Below are positions 41,398-49,945 of a DNA stretch of 64,000 nucleotides, piece after piece; within the stretch, counting starts at the first letter, position 1, and the number at the start of each line of letters is the position of its first letter. The translations under genes were made by a program, and so were the position numbers. The notes beneath the pieces are model-generated. The model saw nothing but the letters and a program-made list of their open reading frames with translations. It did no database searches and was not told the DNA's origin. The stretch is from an uncultured Collinsella sp. (GTDB lineage: Bacteria > Actinomycetota > Coriobacteriia > Coriobacteriales > Coriobacteriaceae). The DNA is taken from positions 248,001 to 312,000 of the forward strand of contig UQOY01000001.1 of the NCBI GenBank assembly GCA_900542825.1, read 5' to 3'.

Positions 41398-41406
41398 CAC
41401 AACCAC

Positions 41407-42870
41407 CTACACCGGAAGCATGCCAGAGATTGCCGTTACGATCAGGCCAAAGACGACCATGAAAATGAAGAACTTCCAAATGGTCTTCCACCATTGGCCA
41501 AACGAAATCTTAGCCACGGCAAGGCCGGCGACCGTCATGCCCGCCACGGGACTGATGGTGTTGATGGTCTGATTAGCAAACTGGAGCGCGGTAACGGCAG
41601 CTTCGGGATTGAGGCCCATAAGCTCGGTCAGCGGACCCATGACGGGCATGGTGAGTGCCGCCAGGCCAGAACTCGAGGGAACCAGCAAAGAGAGCAGGCC
41701 AAGGACGATATACATAAACGTGGTGTAGACGGCGGCGGGTGCACCGGCGAGCGCAGTGGCGAGCGCCTGGAGGATGGTATCGATGATCATGCCGCCCTCG
41801 GCGATGACCAGAATGCCGCGAGCGATACCGATAACGATGGCGGCGTACGCAAAGTCGGCAATGCCTTTAACGAACTCCTCAGCGATCGTCTGCTGGTCAA
41901 GACCGCCCAGGATACCGGCAAGCAAGCCCATGCCAAGGAACACGGCGGAAATCTCATTCATGTACCAACCCTGGGTAACAAGACCCCAGACGATAATGCC
42001 CATACCGCAGGCAAAATCGATAAGCACGAGCTTCTGACGGATAGTGAACTCTTCCTCGATGGAGGCATCGGTCACAGAAAACTCAACACGCTTGAGTTTA
42101 TCATCCTCGTACGTAATGGACGACTCGGGGTTTTTCTTGACGCGCATAGCGTATCGCATGGCCCATGCGATACCGACGGCAGTGAAGATGACCCAAGAGA
42201 TGGCACGCAGCCACAGCTGAGGATTGCCCTCGATGCCGATAATGCCCTGGGCGATCAAGACGTTAAACGGATCGATGGTCGAGGCACAATATCCCAGGTT
42301 AGGACCAAGGAAGCAGATGATGAATGCCGTCATCGAGTCATACCCGATACCCATCATGATGGGAATGAAGATGGCATAGAACGGTAGGGCTTCCTCAGAC
42401 ATGCCAAACGTAGTGCCGCAAATGGACAGCAACGTCATCGTGATGGGAATGATGAGGATGTCCTTGTTCTTGAGCTTTTTAATCACACGGCTCATGCCGG
42501 CATTCAAAGCGTTGGTCTTGGTGATGATTGCGAACGATCCGCCAATCAATAAGACGAACGCAACGACGTCGGCAGCCTCTTGGATGCCCTTGGTGGGCGC
42601 TTGCAGGACCGCGAAGATATCCTGACCCAGATTGATGGTCTCGCCGGTCTCGGAATCGGTGTAGTTCTTATCGACCTGTTCATAGGTTCCAGCAACGGCG
42701 ACTTCACGCTCGCCCGCCGCTGTCGAAATCATCTTGCGCTGATACTGACCAGAGGGAACGATCCAAGTCAGGACCGCAAAGACAACGATCAGCAAGAACA
42801 TGATCGTATAAACATGCGGTAATTTGAACTTAAAACGTCTGTTTGTCTTCTTCGCCTTCGTATCTGACAT
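41407..42870 (-). CDS. YfcC/DcuC-family membrane carrier
   Basis: A 487-aa transporter with about eleven or twelve hydrophobic segments, of the C4-dicarboxylate anaerobic carrier/YfcC family. Family features are YTIMFLLIVVFAVLTWIVPSG at the first helix, ICGTTFGMSEEALPFYAIF (about 173-191), GYDSMTAFIICFLGPNLGY (about 198) and the C-terminal LVPSSSGLAALTMPVMGPL (about 405). It is probably the operon's importer, of fructoselysine or a conjugate, in place of the FrlA permease of E. coli. The ATG at 42870 has GGAGG 5 nt upstream. Confidence 0.85.
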   Translation of the reverse strand: MSDTKAKKTNRRFKFKLPHVYTIMFLLIVVFAVLTWIVPSGQYQRKMISTAAGEREVAVAGTYEQVDKNYTDSETGETINLGQDIFAVLQAPTKGIQEAADVVAFVLLIGGSFAIITKTNALNAGMSRVIKKLKNKDILIIPITMTLLSICGTTFGMSEEALPFYAIFIPIMMGIGYDSMTAFIICFLGPNLGYCASTIDPFNVLIAQGIIGIEGNPQLWLRAISWVIFTAVGIAWAMRYAMRVKKNPESSITYEDDKLKRVEFSVTDASIEEEFTIRQKLVLIDFACGMGIIVWGLVTQGWYMNEISAVFLGMGLLAGILGGLDQQTIAEEFVKGIADFAYAAIVIGIARGILVIAEGGMIIDTILQALATALAGAPAAVYTTFMYIVLGLLSLLVPSSSGLAALTMPVMGPLTELMGLNPEAAVTALQFANQTINTISPVAGMTVAGLAVAKISFGQWWKTIWKFFIFMVVFGLIVTAISGMLPV

Positions 42871-42930
42871 AGATACCTCCAAAGAACTCGAGACTGCATC
42901 GCATCTCGCTTCAACGCTTGCATAAGGCAA

Positions 42931-42950
42931 ACGTTCTATGACGTTCTATA
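42931..42950. promoter_or_regulatory. Tandem ACGTTCTAT repeats before carrier gene
   Basis: Two adjacent copies, ACGTTCTATG (42931-42940) and ACGTTCTATA (42941-42950), lie 61 nt upstream of the carrier start. They are a candidate site for the GntR/UTRA regulator encoded just upstream. Confidence 0.45.
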
Positions 42951-43040
42951 GATTAACAGCAGCTTTTCCCCTCATCAAGATAATTTCAAACTGATTGCCG
43001 CAACGCGGTTGAACGGTTGCGTTCGCGCCGTGAACGGTAT

Positions 43041-43076
43041 GGAGACGCCCGGTGAGATGATCCACCGGGCGTCTCC
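43041..43076 (-). terminator. Hairpin after frl regulator gene
   Basis: A perfect 14-bp stem, GGAGACGCCCGGTG (43041-43054) with its complement (43063-43076), lies 13 nt after the regulator stop. No U-tract follows, so some read-through into the carrier gene is likely. Confidence 0.7.
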
Positions 43077-43088
43077 ATTCGCAATGTC

Positions 43089-43832
43089 CTAGATGTCAAA
43101 AACGTAGCGAGACCCAACGATCCGCTGACGACCGATGATAAACGGCCGCCGCTGCTCATCGAAAAAGAAGGCTTCCATATAAAACAAGGGTTCGCCAACG
43201 GGAACTGCCAACAGCCGAGCGACCTCGGGCGACGCGCACGCGATCTCGAGCGTGCACGGGTCGGTAAACGCGGGCGTACGGCCCGTCCGGTTGCACACGA
43301 ACTCAAAAATGGATTGGTTCGATAGAGGTGCCGTTGATAGATAAGCGTTGTCCTCGTAAACGTATATGTTGTTCTCGAGCATGACGGGGACTCCATCGGC
43401 AGTACGCACACGCTCAACGCAAATCAAATCAGTTCCAACGGGAACACCAAAGAACTGCGCTTCGGTGGAATCCGCCGGCAGTATCTTTCTCGAAATGACG
43501 CGCGCCCCCGGTTCCATTCCGTTAACGCGGCATGCGTCCGAAAAACTCTGGACGTCATCCTTCTGGCGAATCTTGCGCTTGAGCTTGGGGGCATTGACAA
43601 ACGTGCCTTTCCCCTGTCGCTTCGTTAGATAGCCCTGCTGGACGAGCTCCTCAATAGCACGTCGCACGGTAACGCGGCCAACTTTATAGCTCTCAGCCAA
43701 TTCAAATTCGTTGGGTATCCGCGCGCCCGCCTTGTAGGCACCGGAGTTGATTTCGTTTTTAATGATATCGATAACCTGTTGGTACAGCGGAATCGCTGCT
43801 TTACCGTCAGTTAGCCCTTCAGTCGGTGGCAT
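43089..43832 (-). CDS. GntR/HutC-family regulator of frl operon
   Basis: A 247-aa regulator. The N-terminal GntR winged helix is IPLYQQVIDIIKNEINSGAYKAG followed by LAESYKVGRVTVRRAIEELVQQGYL (about 39-63) and KRQGKGTFV. The C-terminal UTRA ligand domain includes VPVMLENNIYVYED. It is the functional equivalent of FrlR and probably responds to fructoselysine 6-phosphate or an intermediate. It lies upstream of the carrier on the same strand. Confidence 0.87.
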   Translation of the reverse strand: MPPTEGLTDGKAAIPLYQQVIDIIKNEINSGAYKAGARIPNEFELAESYKVGRVTVRRAIEELVQQGYLTKRQGKGTFVNAPKLKRKIRQKDDVQSFSDACRVNGMEPGARVISRKILPADSTEAQFFGVPVGTDLICVERVRTADGVPVMLENNIYVYEDNAYLSTAPLSNQSIFEFVCNRTGRTPAFTDPCTLEIACASPEVARLLAVPVGEPLFYMEAFFFDEQRRPFIIGRQRIVGSRYVFDI

Positions 43833-43859
43833 ATACCCTCTCCCAGCACAATTAAGTCT

Positions 43860-43905
43860 AAAGCGGGCTCAAGGGCATTCAACAAGCCCTTGAGCCCGCT
43901 TTAGC
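43860..43905 (-). terminator. Terminator after HAD phosphatase gene
   Basis: A perfect 17-bp stem (43860-43876 with 43886-43902) with a 9-nt loop and a T-containing run on the minus side separates the HAD gene from the frl regulator. Confidence 0.88.
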
Positions 43906-43982
43906 ATAAAGTATGCTAGGTGTCGCACCAAAATGTCGGGCATTTACTCATCAGACCCGAAAAACGCGCAACTACCACGCTC

Positions 43983-44642
43983 CTAAGAAAGCGTGAGCAG
44001 CTCCGGCAGCTGGTCGATAATCTTGTCCGCGGCATCCTGGCTAAAGCCAAAGCGCTCCTCGCGCTTGGCAATGACTGTCAGGCCGGCTCGCTTACCCGCG
44101 GTAATGCCCGGAACGGAATCCTCAACGCAGCAGCAGCGATTCGCGGGCAGCCCCAGCAGGTCCAGCGCATGCAGGTAGATGTCGGGCTCGGGCTTGCTCT
44201 CCCTAAACTGCTCGCCACTCACCACATACTCAAAGGCATCCGACAGTCCGCATGCGTTGAGCACTTCCTCGATGCTAACCATGGGAGACGAGCTGGCAAG
44301 CGCCACGCGAACGCCACGGCGCGGCAGCTCTCGAATCGTATCCACGGCGCCTGGGTTAATCAAAGCCTGATAGTCGCGCGGACGCTTATGTGCCCACTCG
44401 TCCCAACGGGCCAACGCTTCCTCGCCAGTGAAATGCCCCTTACCGGCGCGCTCAAACCAATCGACCAGCATATGCAGGAAGAACTGATGCGAGGTGCCGA
44501 CTTGCCCATTCAACTCCTCTTGAGTCAGGTTAAGCCCAAGCTCCTTGGCAAACGCGGCAGTCTCGCCCAGGTAATAATACTCGGTATCGACAATGACGCC
44601 GTCCATGTCAAAGATAACGGCGTCGAACGGAAATGCGGACAC
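43983..44642 (-). CDS. HAD hydrolase, beta-phosphoglucomutase-like
   Basis: A 219-aa HAD-superfamily subgroup IA enzyme. The nucleophile motif is FDMDGVIVDTE (about 9-19), motif II is LASSSPM (about 114), motif III is the Lys in RESKPEPDIY (about 148), and motif IV is CCVEDSVPGI (about 170). An alpha-helical cap (about 20-90) indicates a small phosphosugar or phosphonate substrate. GTG at 44642 follows AGGGAGG; the upstream frame extension is not conserved-looking. It probably starts its own short unit after the Cof gene's terminator. Confidence 0.86.
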   Translation of the reverse strand: MSAFPFDAVIFDMDGVIVDTEYYYLGETAAFAKELGLNLTQEELNGQVGTSHQFFLHMLVDWFERAGKGHFTGEEALARWDEWAHKRPRDYQALINPGAVDTIRELPRRGVRVALASSSPMVSIEEVLNACGLSDAFEYVVSGEQFRESKPEPDIYLHALDLLGLPANRCCCVEDSVPGITAGKRAGLTVIAKREERFGFSQDAADKIIDQLPELLTLS

Positions 44643-44657
44643 GGCACCCTCCCTAAC

Positions 44658-44684
44658 AAAAGGGCGCCCGCAAGCGGACGCCCG
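44658..44684 (-). terminator. Hairpin between Cof and HAD genes
   Basis: The stem GGGCGCCCGC (44662-44671) pairs with GCGGACGCCC (44674-44683), one mismatch, followed on the minus strand by TTTT. It lies directly upstream of the HAD gene's ribosome site, so it may attenuate expression. Confidence 0.65.
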
Positions 44685-44705
44685 AACCATGCACTATCGG
44701 CGATT

Positions 44706-45548
44706 CTAACCCAGCAGCTGGTCAAGCGCCACCGCAATGCCGTCTTCGTTGTTGTTGGCGGTCACCATCTGCGCCACGGCTTTGACCTCGTCGACGGCGT
44801 TACCCATGGCAACACCGGTACCCGCCCACTCAATCATGGACTTGTCGTTCTGGCCGTCGCCAAACGATACGACCTCACTGGCATCAATGCCGAGCTTGAG
44901 CAGGGCACCCCCGAGCGCACGGGCCTTGTCGATACCGGGCGCCGTGTACTCAAAGTACCAGTCGGCCGTAAACATGCCCGAAAGCGTCTGGGTAAAGGGC
45001 GCATACATTTCCTCGTAATGCGCCTGCAGGTAGGTCGGATCGCCCGCCGTCAGCAGCTTGTCCACGGGATACGTATCCACGACCTCATGCAAGCTCTCCA
45101 CCTCGCGAATCTTAAGATCGCACGCATCGCGCTCATACTTGACGATATTCTTCTGCGAGCCGTCAGGCAGCGTGATCATGCAATGGTACGAGTCCTCGAC
45201 GTGCAAATCGCGACCGAGCGAAATCATAGGGATCACGTCGAAATTGCGCAGGTGATCAATTAGACGGTGCAGCTCGTCAGCCTGCATGGCCTGGTCAAAA
45301 AGGACCTCATCGGTCTGAGCGTCGACCACATGCGCGCCATTAAAGGCAACTAGCAGACCGTCATGGTTTTGAAGGTCGAGCTCCTGCGCCAAGGCGTGCA
45401 GCCCCCATGCGGGACGGCCCGAAGCCAAGATGAGCTTAATGCCCGACTCCTGCACCGCGAGCAACTTCTCGCGCGTACGTGGGCTGATGACCTTTTGGTC
45501 GTTGGTGAGCGTACCGTCGATATCCATTGCGATGGCTTTGATTGCCAT
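44706..45548 (-). CDS. Cof-type HAD phosphatase
   Basis: A 280-aa subgroup IIB HAD phosphatase. The nucleophile is in AIAMDIDGTLTND (about 5-17), motif II in ILASGRPAWG (about 40), a Lys upstream of VVSFGDGQNDKSMIEWAG (about 222-239), and the terminal GNAVDEVKAVA is typical of the Cof family. Such enzymes dephosphorylate small metabolites such as sugar phosphates or flavin precursors. The ATG at 45548 follows GGGAGG; the 62-residue upstream extension is rejected. Confidence 0.9.
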   Translation of the reverse strand: MAIKAIAMDIDGTLTNDQKVISPRTREKLLAVQESGIKLILASGRPAWGLHALAQELDLQNHDGLLVAFNGAHVVDAQTDEVLFDQAMQADELHRLIDHLRNFDVIPMISLGRDLHVEDSYHCMITLPDGSQKNIVKYERDACDLKIREVESLHEVVDTYPVDKLLTAGDPTYLQAHYEEMYAPFTQTLSGMFTADWYFEYTAPGIDKARALGGALLKLGIDASEVVSFGDGQNDKSMIEWAGTGVAMGNAVDEVKAVAQMVTANNNEDGIAVALDQLLG

Positions 45549-45721
45549 ATATGCCTCCCTGTCATTGAACAAGCTTGCCTGAGCCATCATACAGAACACC
45601 CACGGCGGCTCTGTCTGCAACGGGAAAAATGTCATATTGTCCCAAACATGAACGGCGCGCCTTCGACGATTCCGATGCCCGTCGAAGCGCCCCCCGATAC
45701 ATTCCATCCTATCCAAATAGC

Positions 45722-45756
45722 AAAGGGCCCGCATCCCAACGGATACGGGCCCTTGT
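45722..45756 (-). terminator. Terminator after pgi
   Basis: A GC-rich stem, AAGGGCCCGCATCC (45723-45736) with GGATACGGGCCCTT (45741-45754), one mismatch, lies 30 nt past the pgi stop. The remaining gap up to 45548 shows nothing else. Confidence 0.78.
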
Positions 45757-45785
45757 CGGCTATACGTTAGTTTTCGCAGCGAATC

Positions 45786-47480
45786 CTACTTGCGGTGAGC
45801 GCGGTAGAACTCGATGAGCGCCTGGGTCGAAGCGTCCTGCTCGGCCTTGGCGGCGTCGTCATGGAAGGCCGGGGTAATCTGCTTGGCAAGCTGCTTGCCC
45901 AGCTCGACGCCCCACTGGTCGTAGGAGTCGATGCCCCAGACCGTGCCCTCGACAAACGTGATGTGCTCGTACAGGGCGATGAGCTCGCCGAGTGCGAACG
46001 GGGTCAGCGTGTCGCCGAAGATCGAGGTCGTCGGGCGGTTGCCCTCAAAGCAACGAGCCGGGACGATCTGCTCGGGAGTGCCCTCGGCACGAACCTCGTC
46101 GGCCGCCTTACCAAAGGCGAGCGCCTTGGTCTGGGCCAGGAAGTTGCCCAGGAACAGCTCGTGCACGTCCTGACCGCTATCGGTCGCAGGGTTGGCGGTA
46201 TTGGCGAAGGCGATGAAATCGGCCGGAACCACCACGGTACCCTGGTGCAGCAGCTGGTAGAAGGCATGCTGGCCGTTGGTGCCGGGCTCGCCCCAGAAAA
46301 TCTCACCGGTGTCGGAGGTCACGGCGCTGCCGTCCCAGCGGACATGCTTGCCGTTGGACTCCATGGTGAGCTGCTGCAGGTAGGCCGGGAAACGGTGCAG
46401 GTACTGGCAGTACGGAAGCACGGCGTGGCTCTTGGAACCGAAGAAGTTGACGTACCAGACGTTGAGCAGGCCCATCAGCGCGACGGCATTGTTCTCGAGC
46501 GGCGTGCTGCAGAAGTACTCGTCGATGGCGTGGAAGCCCTCAAGGAACTGCTGGAAGCGCTCGGGGCCGAGCACGACGATCAGCGACAGACCCACGGCGG
46601 AGTCGACGGAATAGCGGCCGCCGACCCAGTTCCAAAAACCGAAGGCGTTGGCGGGGTCGATACCGAAGGCCTCGACCTTTTCGAGCGCGGTGGAAACGGC
46701 GACGAAGTGCTTTGCCACAGCCTCGGCGTTCTGCTCATCGGAGCCATCGATGGCGCCCTGAGCCTTGAGCTGCTCGAGCATCCAGGTCTTGACCTCGCGG
46801 GCGTTGGTGAGGGTCTCGAGCGTGGTGAAGGTCTTGGAGACGATGATCACGAGCGTGGTCTCGGGATCCAGACCCTTGAGCTTCTCGGCCTGGTCGTTGG
46901 GATCGATGTTGGAGATATAGCGGCAGTCGATACCGGCGTCGGCGTAGGGACGCAGGGCCTCGTAGGCCATGACCGGGCCCAGGTCGGAGCCACCGATGCC
47001 GATGGACACCAGGTGCTCGATCTTTTTGCCGGTAACACCCTTCCACTCACCGGAGCGCACGCGCTCGGCGAAGGCATACATGCGGTCGAGGACCTCGTGC
47101 ACGTCGGCGACGACATCCTGGCCGTCAACGATGAGCTGGCCCTTCTCGCTTGCCGGGCGGCGCAGCGCGGTGTGCAGGACGGCGCGGTCCTCGGTGGTGT
47201 TGATGTGCTCGCCGGAGAACATGGCGTCGCGGCGCTCCTCGAGCTTCACCTCGCGGGCAAGATCGCACAGCAGCTTGACGGTCTCATCGGTCACCAGGTT
47301 CTTCGACAGATCGAAGTGCAGGTCACCGGCGTCAAAGCTCAGCTTGTTCACGCGCTCGGCATCGGCGGCGAACCAGGCCTTGAGGTCGATACCCTCGGCC
47401 TCGAGCTTCTCCTGATGAGCCTCGAGCGCCTTCCAAGCGGCAGTCGACGTAGCATCGATAGGTGCGGCAACAGTTGCCAT
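45786..47480 (-). CDS. pgi: Glucose-6-phosphate isomerase
   Basis: Interconverts glucose 6-phosphate and fructose 6-phosphate in glycolysis. The 564-aa protein has the typical long-form sequence: VSIGIGGSDLGPVMAYEAL (about 160-178), IIVSKTFTTLETLTN (about 210-224) and GRYSVDSAVGLSLIVVLG (about 288-305). The catalytic residues are the Glu in the EYFCSTPLENN region and the downstream SNGKHVRWDG. The ATG at 47480 follows AGGAGG. It would accept glucose 6-phosphate from the FrlB reaction. Confidence 0.95.
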   Translation of the reverse strand: MATVAAPIDATSTAAWKALEAHQEKLEAEGIDLKAWFAADAERVNKLSFDAGDLHFDLSKNLVTDETVKLLCDLAREVKLEERRDAMFSGEHINTTEDRAVLHTALRRPASEKGQLIVDGQDVVADVHEVLDRMYAFAERVRSGEWKGVTGKKIEHLVSIGIGGSDLGPVMAYEALRPYADAGIDCRYISNIDPNDQAEKLKGLDPETTLVIIVSKTFTTLETLTNAREVKTWMLEQLKAQGAIDGSDEQNAEAVAKHFVAVSTALEKVEAFGIDPANAFGFWNWVGGRYSVDSAVGLSLIVVLGPERFQQFLEGFHAIDEYFCSTPLENNAVALMGLLNVWYVNFFGSKSHAVLPYCQYLHRFPAYLQQLTMESNGKHVRWDGSAVTSDTGEIFWGEPGTNGQHAFYQLLHQGTVVVPADFIAFANTANPATDSGQDVHELFLGNFLAQTKALAFGKAADEVRAEGTPEQIVPARCFEGNRPTTSIFGDTLTPFALGELIALYEHITFVEGTVWGIDSYDQWGVELGKQLAKQITPAFHDDAAKAEQDASTQALIEFYRAHRK

Positions 47481-47601
47481 AGAGTCCTCCTCAGCATACG
47501 GGCGCACGCCTCCATGCGCCCGGACATTCAGATGCCACTATTCTAGCGCAGGTCAAGACTATAATCAGCGAGCGTTGCCAATCGGCCCCCAAACGGCAAC
47601 C

Positions 47602-47634
47602 GACCAAAAAGGGACAGGTTTATTTTGGCAGGTC
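47602..47634. repeat. GGGACAGGTTT element, copy 2 (inverted)
   Basis: This is the reverse complement of the 2652-2686 element, with the left arm eroded (GACC in place of ACCTGCC). The core AAAAAGGGACAGGTTTATTTTGGCAGGTC is otherwise nearly the same. Confidence 0.72.
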
Positions 47635-47679
47635 AAACGCTTTACCAATCAAAAATTACCTATCCCTTTATGCCAAATA

Positions 47680-48213
47680 TTAGGCCGCGGCGCACACGCT
47701 GCCGAGCAGCTCGCGCAGAGGAGACCCAATGCCCTCCAGCAGTTCGGGCGCGATGATGGCAAAAACGGGAACCTCGCCGGCGCCCACGACAGCAGGCACC
47801 TTGCCCTCCGAGACAATGCATCCATAAGGGACAAAACCGTCTTCGCTGGCATCGAGCGCCGCCATGCGACGCGCGAGTTCGCGCGCAAAGCCGGCAGTAT
47901 CGGCATCGCCAATCGCTAGGACAAAGTCCACGCCTTCGTCGGTCGCCAGGGCCACGGCTTCGTCGATCAGCTCGTCTCCCCCGTCGCCCTCAACCGAGCC
48001 GCAGCGGAAAAGCACGCGCTCGAGCAGAGCTCGATCAACCGAGCCGAGTGCCGCCGAAACGAGCTCATCACGCGTGTGCTTGTCGCCTCCCAGCACGACC
48101 AGCGCCTTGGTGCCACCGTAGTGAGCGACCAATCGTCCGCACCAGCGAGCCACGTCTCCATCCGCAACAAGGCGCGTCGGCATACCAAACCCATAATTGA
48201 CCATCTTTTCCAC
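47680..48213 (-). pseudogene. Truncated iron-alcohol-dehydrogenase-like protein
   Basis: A 177-aa protein whose start, NYGFGMPTRLVADGDVARW, and middle (GTKALVVLGGDKHTRDELV, DEGVDFVLAIGDADTAGFAREL) resemble the N-terminal NAD-binding domain of Fe-dependent alcohol dehydrogenases (YxxPTRLVFG; VGGGSxIDTAKxIA). The iron-binding helical C-terminal domain (about 200 residues, with conserved His/Asp) is missing, and the Gly-rich GGGSV motif is changed to IGDADT. It is still a clean open frame, so it may be a degraded remnant or a repurposed single domain. The GTG at 48213 or ATG at 48204 may be the start. Confidence 0.6.
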
Positions 48214-48331
48214 AACCCTTCCGTGCGTATAGGCGGATCAATCGTTAGACCCATGCTACGAAGCGAGGTTTTCCGAGCTGTTTCGCACTCTTTAGAGCTG
48301 CGTTAAAACCCGATGCAGCCGCAAAAACCAT

Positions 48332-48366
48332 ACCTGCCAAAACAAACCAGTCCCTTTTTGGCAGGT
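48332..48366. repeat. GGGACAGGTTT-type element, copy 3
   Basis: ACCTGCCAAA (48332-48341) and TTTGGCAGGT (48357-48366) enclose ACAAACCAGTCCCTT, three or four bases different from the copy at 2652. The -35 of the translesion polymerase promoter begins two bases after it. Confidence 0.72.
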
Positions 48367-48367
48367 T

Positions 48368-48428
48368 TTGACGATATCCGGACGAGCGGGTATTATCGAA
48401 CATGTATTCGATAAGAACATGTGTTTGA
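48368..48428 (+). promoter_or_regulatory. SOS-type promoter with two LexA boxes
   Basis: TTGACG (48368-48373) and TATTAT (48391-48396) are 17 nt apart. CGAACATGTATTCG (48397-48410) matches the Gram-positive/actinobacterial LexA box CGAAC-N4-GTTCG with one mismatch. A second related site, AGAACATGTGTTTG, follows at 48414-48427. Both would block the promoter until DNA damage removes LexA. Confidence 0.82.
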
Positions 48429-48439
48429 TGGGAGGACGC

Positions 48440-49945
48440 GTGGGACACGAGCGTCACACCTATATCTGCATCGACCTTAAGACGTTCTATGCCAGCGTCG
48501 AGTGCGTCGACCGCGGGCTCGACCCGCTCACTACGTGCCTGGTCGTTGCCGACGAATCGCGCGGACGCACGACCATCTGTCTCGCTATCACGCAGGCCAT
48601 GAAGGACCTCGGGATACACAACCGCTGCCGTCTGTTCGAGATTCCCGATGGCATCGACTACATTAAGGCCGTACCGCGCATGCAGCACTACATGGAGGTG
48701 TCGGCGCAAATCTACGGCATCTATCTAGAATACGTGAGTCCGCAAGACGTGCACGTCTACTCCATCGACGAATGCTTTATCGACGTGACGCCCTATCTGG
48801 ACCTCTACCACACCAACGCCAAAGGCTTTGCCTGCATGTTGCGCGACGAGGTCCTGGCGCGCACCGGCATCACGGCAACGGTCGGCATCGGCCCCAACCT
48901 ATTCCAGGCCAAGGTGGCACTCGACATTACCGCCAAGCACGTACCCAGCAGCATCGGCATACTCGACGACGAGACGTTCCGCAAGGAAATCTGGCCCCAT
49001 CGCCCCATCACCGATATCTGGGGCATCGGACCCGGCGTGGCAGCCCGCCTCGAAAAATACGGCGTCTACGATTTGATGGGCGTCGCGGCGCTCGACGAAA
49101 ACCTGCTCTACGACGAGCTCGGCGTCAATGCCGAGTATCTCATCGATCACGCCTTCGGGCGCGAGCCGACAACCATCGCCGATATCCAAGCCTATCGCCC
49201 GCAAGCAACTTCAACTACCACAGGACAGGTGCTCTCGAAAGGCTATGCCTACGAACAGGCCTACACCGTCTTGCGCGAGATGGTCGACAACGCCGTGCTG
49301 GACTTAGTCGATAAGCACGTGGTGTGCGACAGCATCTCGCTCTTTGTAGGCTACGCGAGCGAGCGCGCCGACATACGCCGCCTCGACGCCAGCGGCACAG
49401 CGCAATATGTAGACGGATGCGGGCATTTGCGCTCGAGCACGTCGAGCATCGAACCCACCGCGACCGCCGGTCCTGAGCTCGCACCCCGTGCGCCCAAGCC
49501 CGTCCAACGCGATGACGAACGGCGCCGCCTGGTGCGCGAAGCACAGGCAATCGACGGCATCTTTGTGGGAGAGCACGGCGGCAAACCGCGTGGTGGCTAT
49601 GCTGCGCTGTTCGCACATTCCAATGCATCCCGCAAGCTGCCCGAGCGCACCAATTCGTTTAAGAAGATCATGAGCTATTTCGATGAGCTCTGGGCGCAGA
49701 CTGTCGATCCCAAACGACCGGTCAAGCGCATCAACCTGGGATTTGGCAACCTCATGCCCGAGGAATTTGCCACCATCAACCTATTTAGCGATATCGAGGC
49801 CGATGAGCGCGAGCGCGACCTGGCGCGCGCCGTCCTGGCCGTGAAGGACAAGTACGGCAAGAACGCTCTCGTCAAGGGATTGAGCTTTACCGCCGGCGCC
49901 ACCGCACGCGAACGCAACGATCAGGTAGGAGGACATCGTGCCTAA
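48440..49945 (+). CDS. Y-family DNA polymerase, UvrX/UmuC-like
   Basis: An error-prone translesion polymerase of 501 aa. The palm begins YICIDLKTFYASVECVDRG (first Asp of the metal site), followed by VYSIDECFIDVTPYLD (the SIDE motif, about 112), then ATVGIGPNLFQAKVALD. The helix-hairpin-helix region includes DIWGIGPGVAARLEKYG (about 192-208). The little-finger domain follows, with a longer than usual C-terminus interrupted by an Ala/Pro-rich segment (about 335-360). The GTG at 48440 has GGGAGG 4 nt upstream; ATGs at 48419 and 48428 are alternatives. It is SOS-controlled and overlaps the YolD-like gene. Confidence 0.9.
   Translation: MGHERHTYICIDLKTFYASVECVDRGLDPLTTCLVVADESRGRTTICLAITQAMKDLGIHNRCRLFEIPDGIDYIKAVPRMQHYMEVSAQIYGIYLEYVSPQDVHVYSIDECFIDVTPYLDLYHTNAKGFACMLRDEVLARTGITATVGIGPNLFQAKVALDITAKHVPSSIGILDDETFRKEIWPHRPITDIWGIGPGVAARLEKYGVYDLMGVAALDENLLYDELGVNAEYLIDHAFGREPTTIADIQAYRPQATSTTTGQVLSKGYAYEQAYTVLREMVDNAVLDLVDKHVVCDSISLFVGYASERADIRRLDASGTAQYVDGCGHLRSSTSSIEPTATAGPELAPRAPKPVQRDDERRRLVREAQAIDGIFVGEHGGKPRGGYAALFAHSNASRKLPERTNSFKKIMSYFDELWAQTVDPKRPVKRINLGFGNLMPEEFATINLFSDIEADERERDLARAVLAVKDKYGKNALVKGLSFTAGATARERNDQVGGHRA

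Noticed and set aside
40342..42387. Open frame of 681 codons on the + strand
   Set aside because: It is antisense to the amidohydrolase and YfcC-type carrier genes; rich in His, Arg, Gly and Asp with no recognisable fold.
45795..47546. Open frame of 583 codons on the + strand across pgi
   Set aside because: It is the antisense shadow of pgi, caused by high GC3. The sequence is low-complexity Gly/Val/Leu/Glu without any domain, while the minus strand encodes a full glucose-6-phosphate isomerase.
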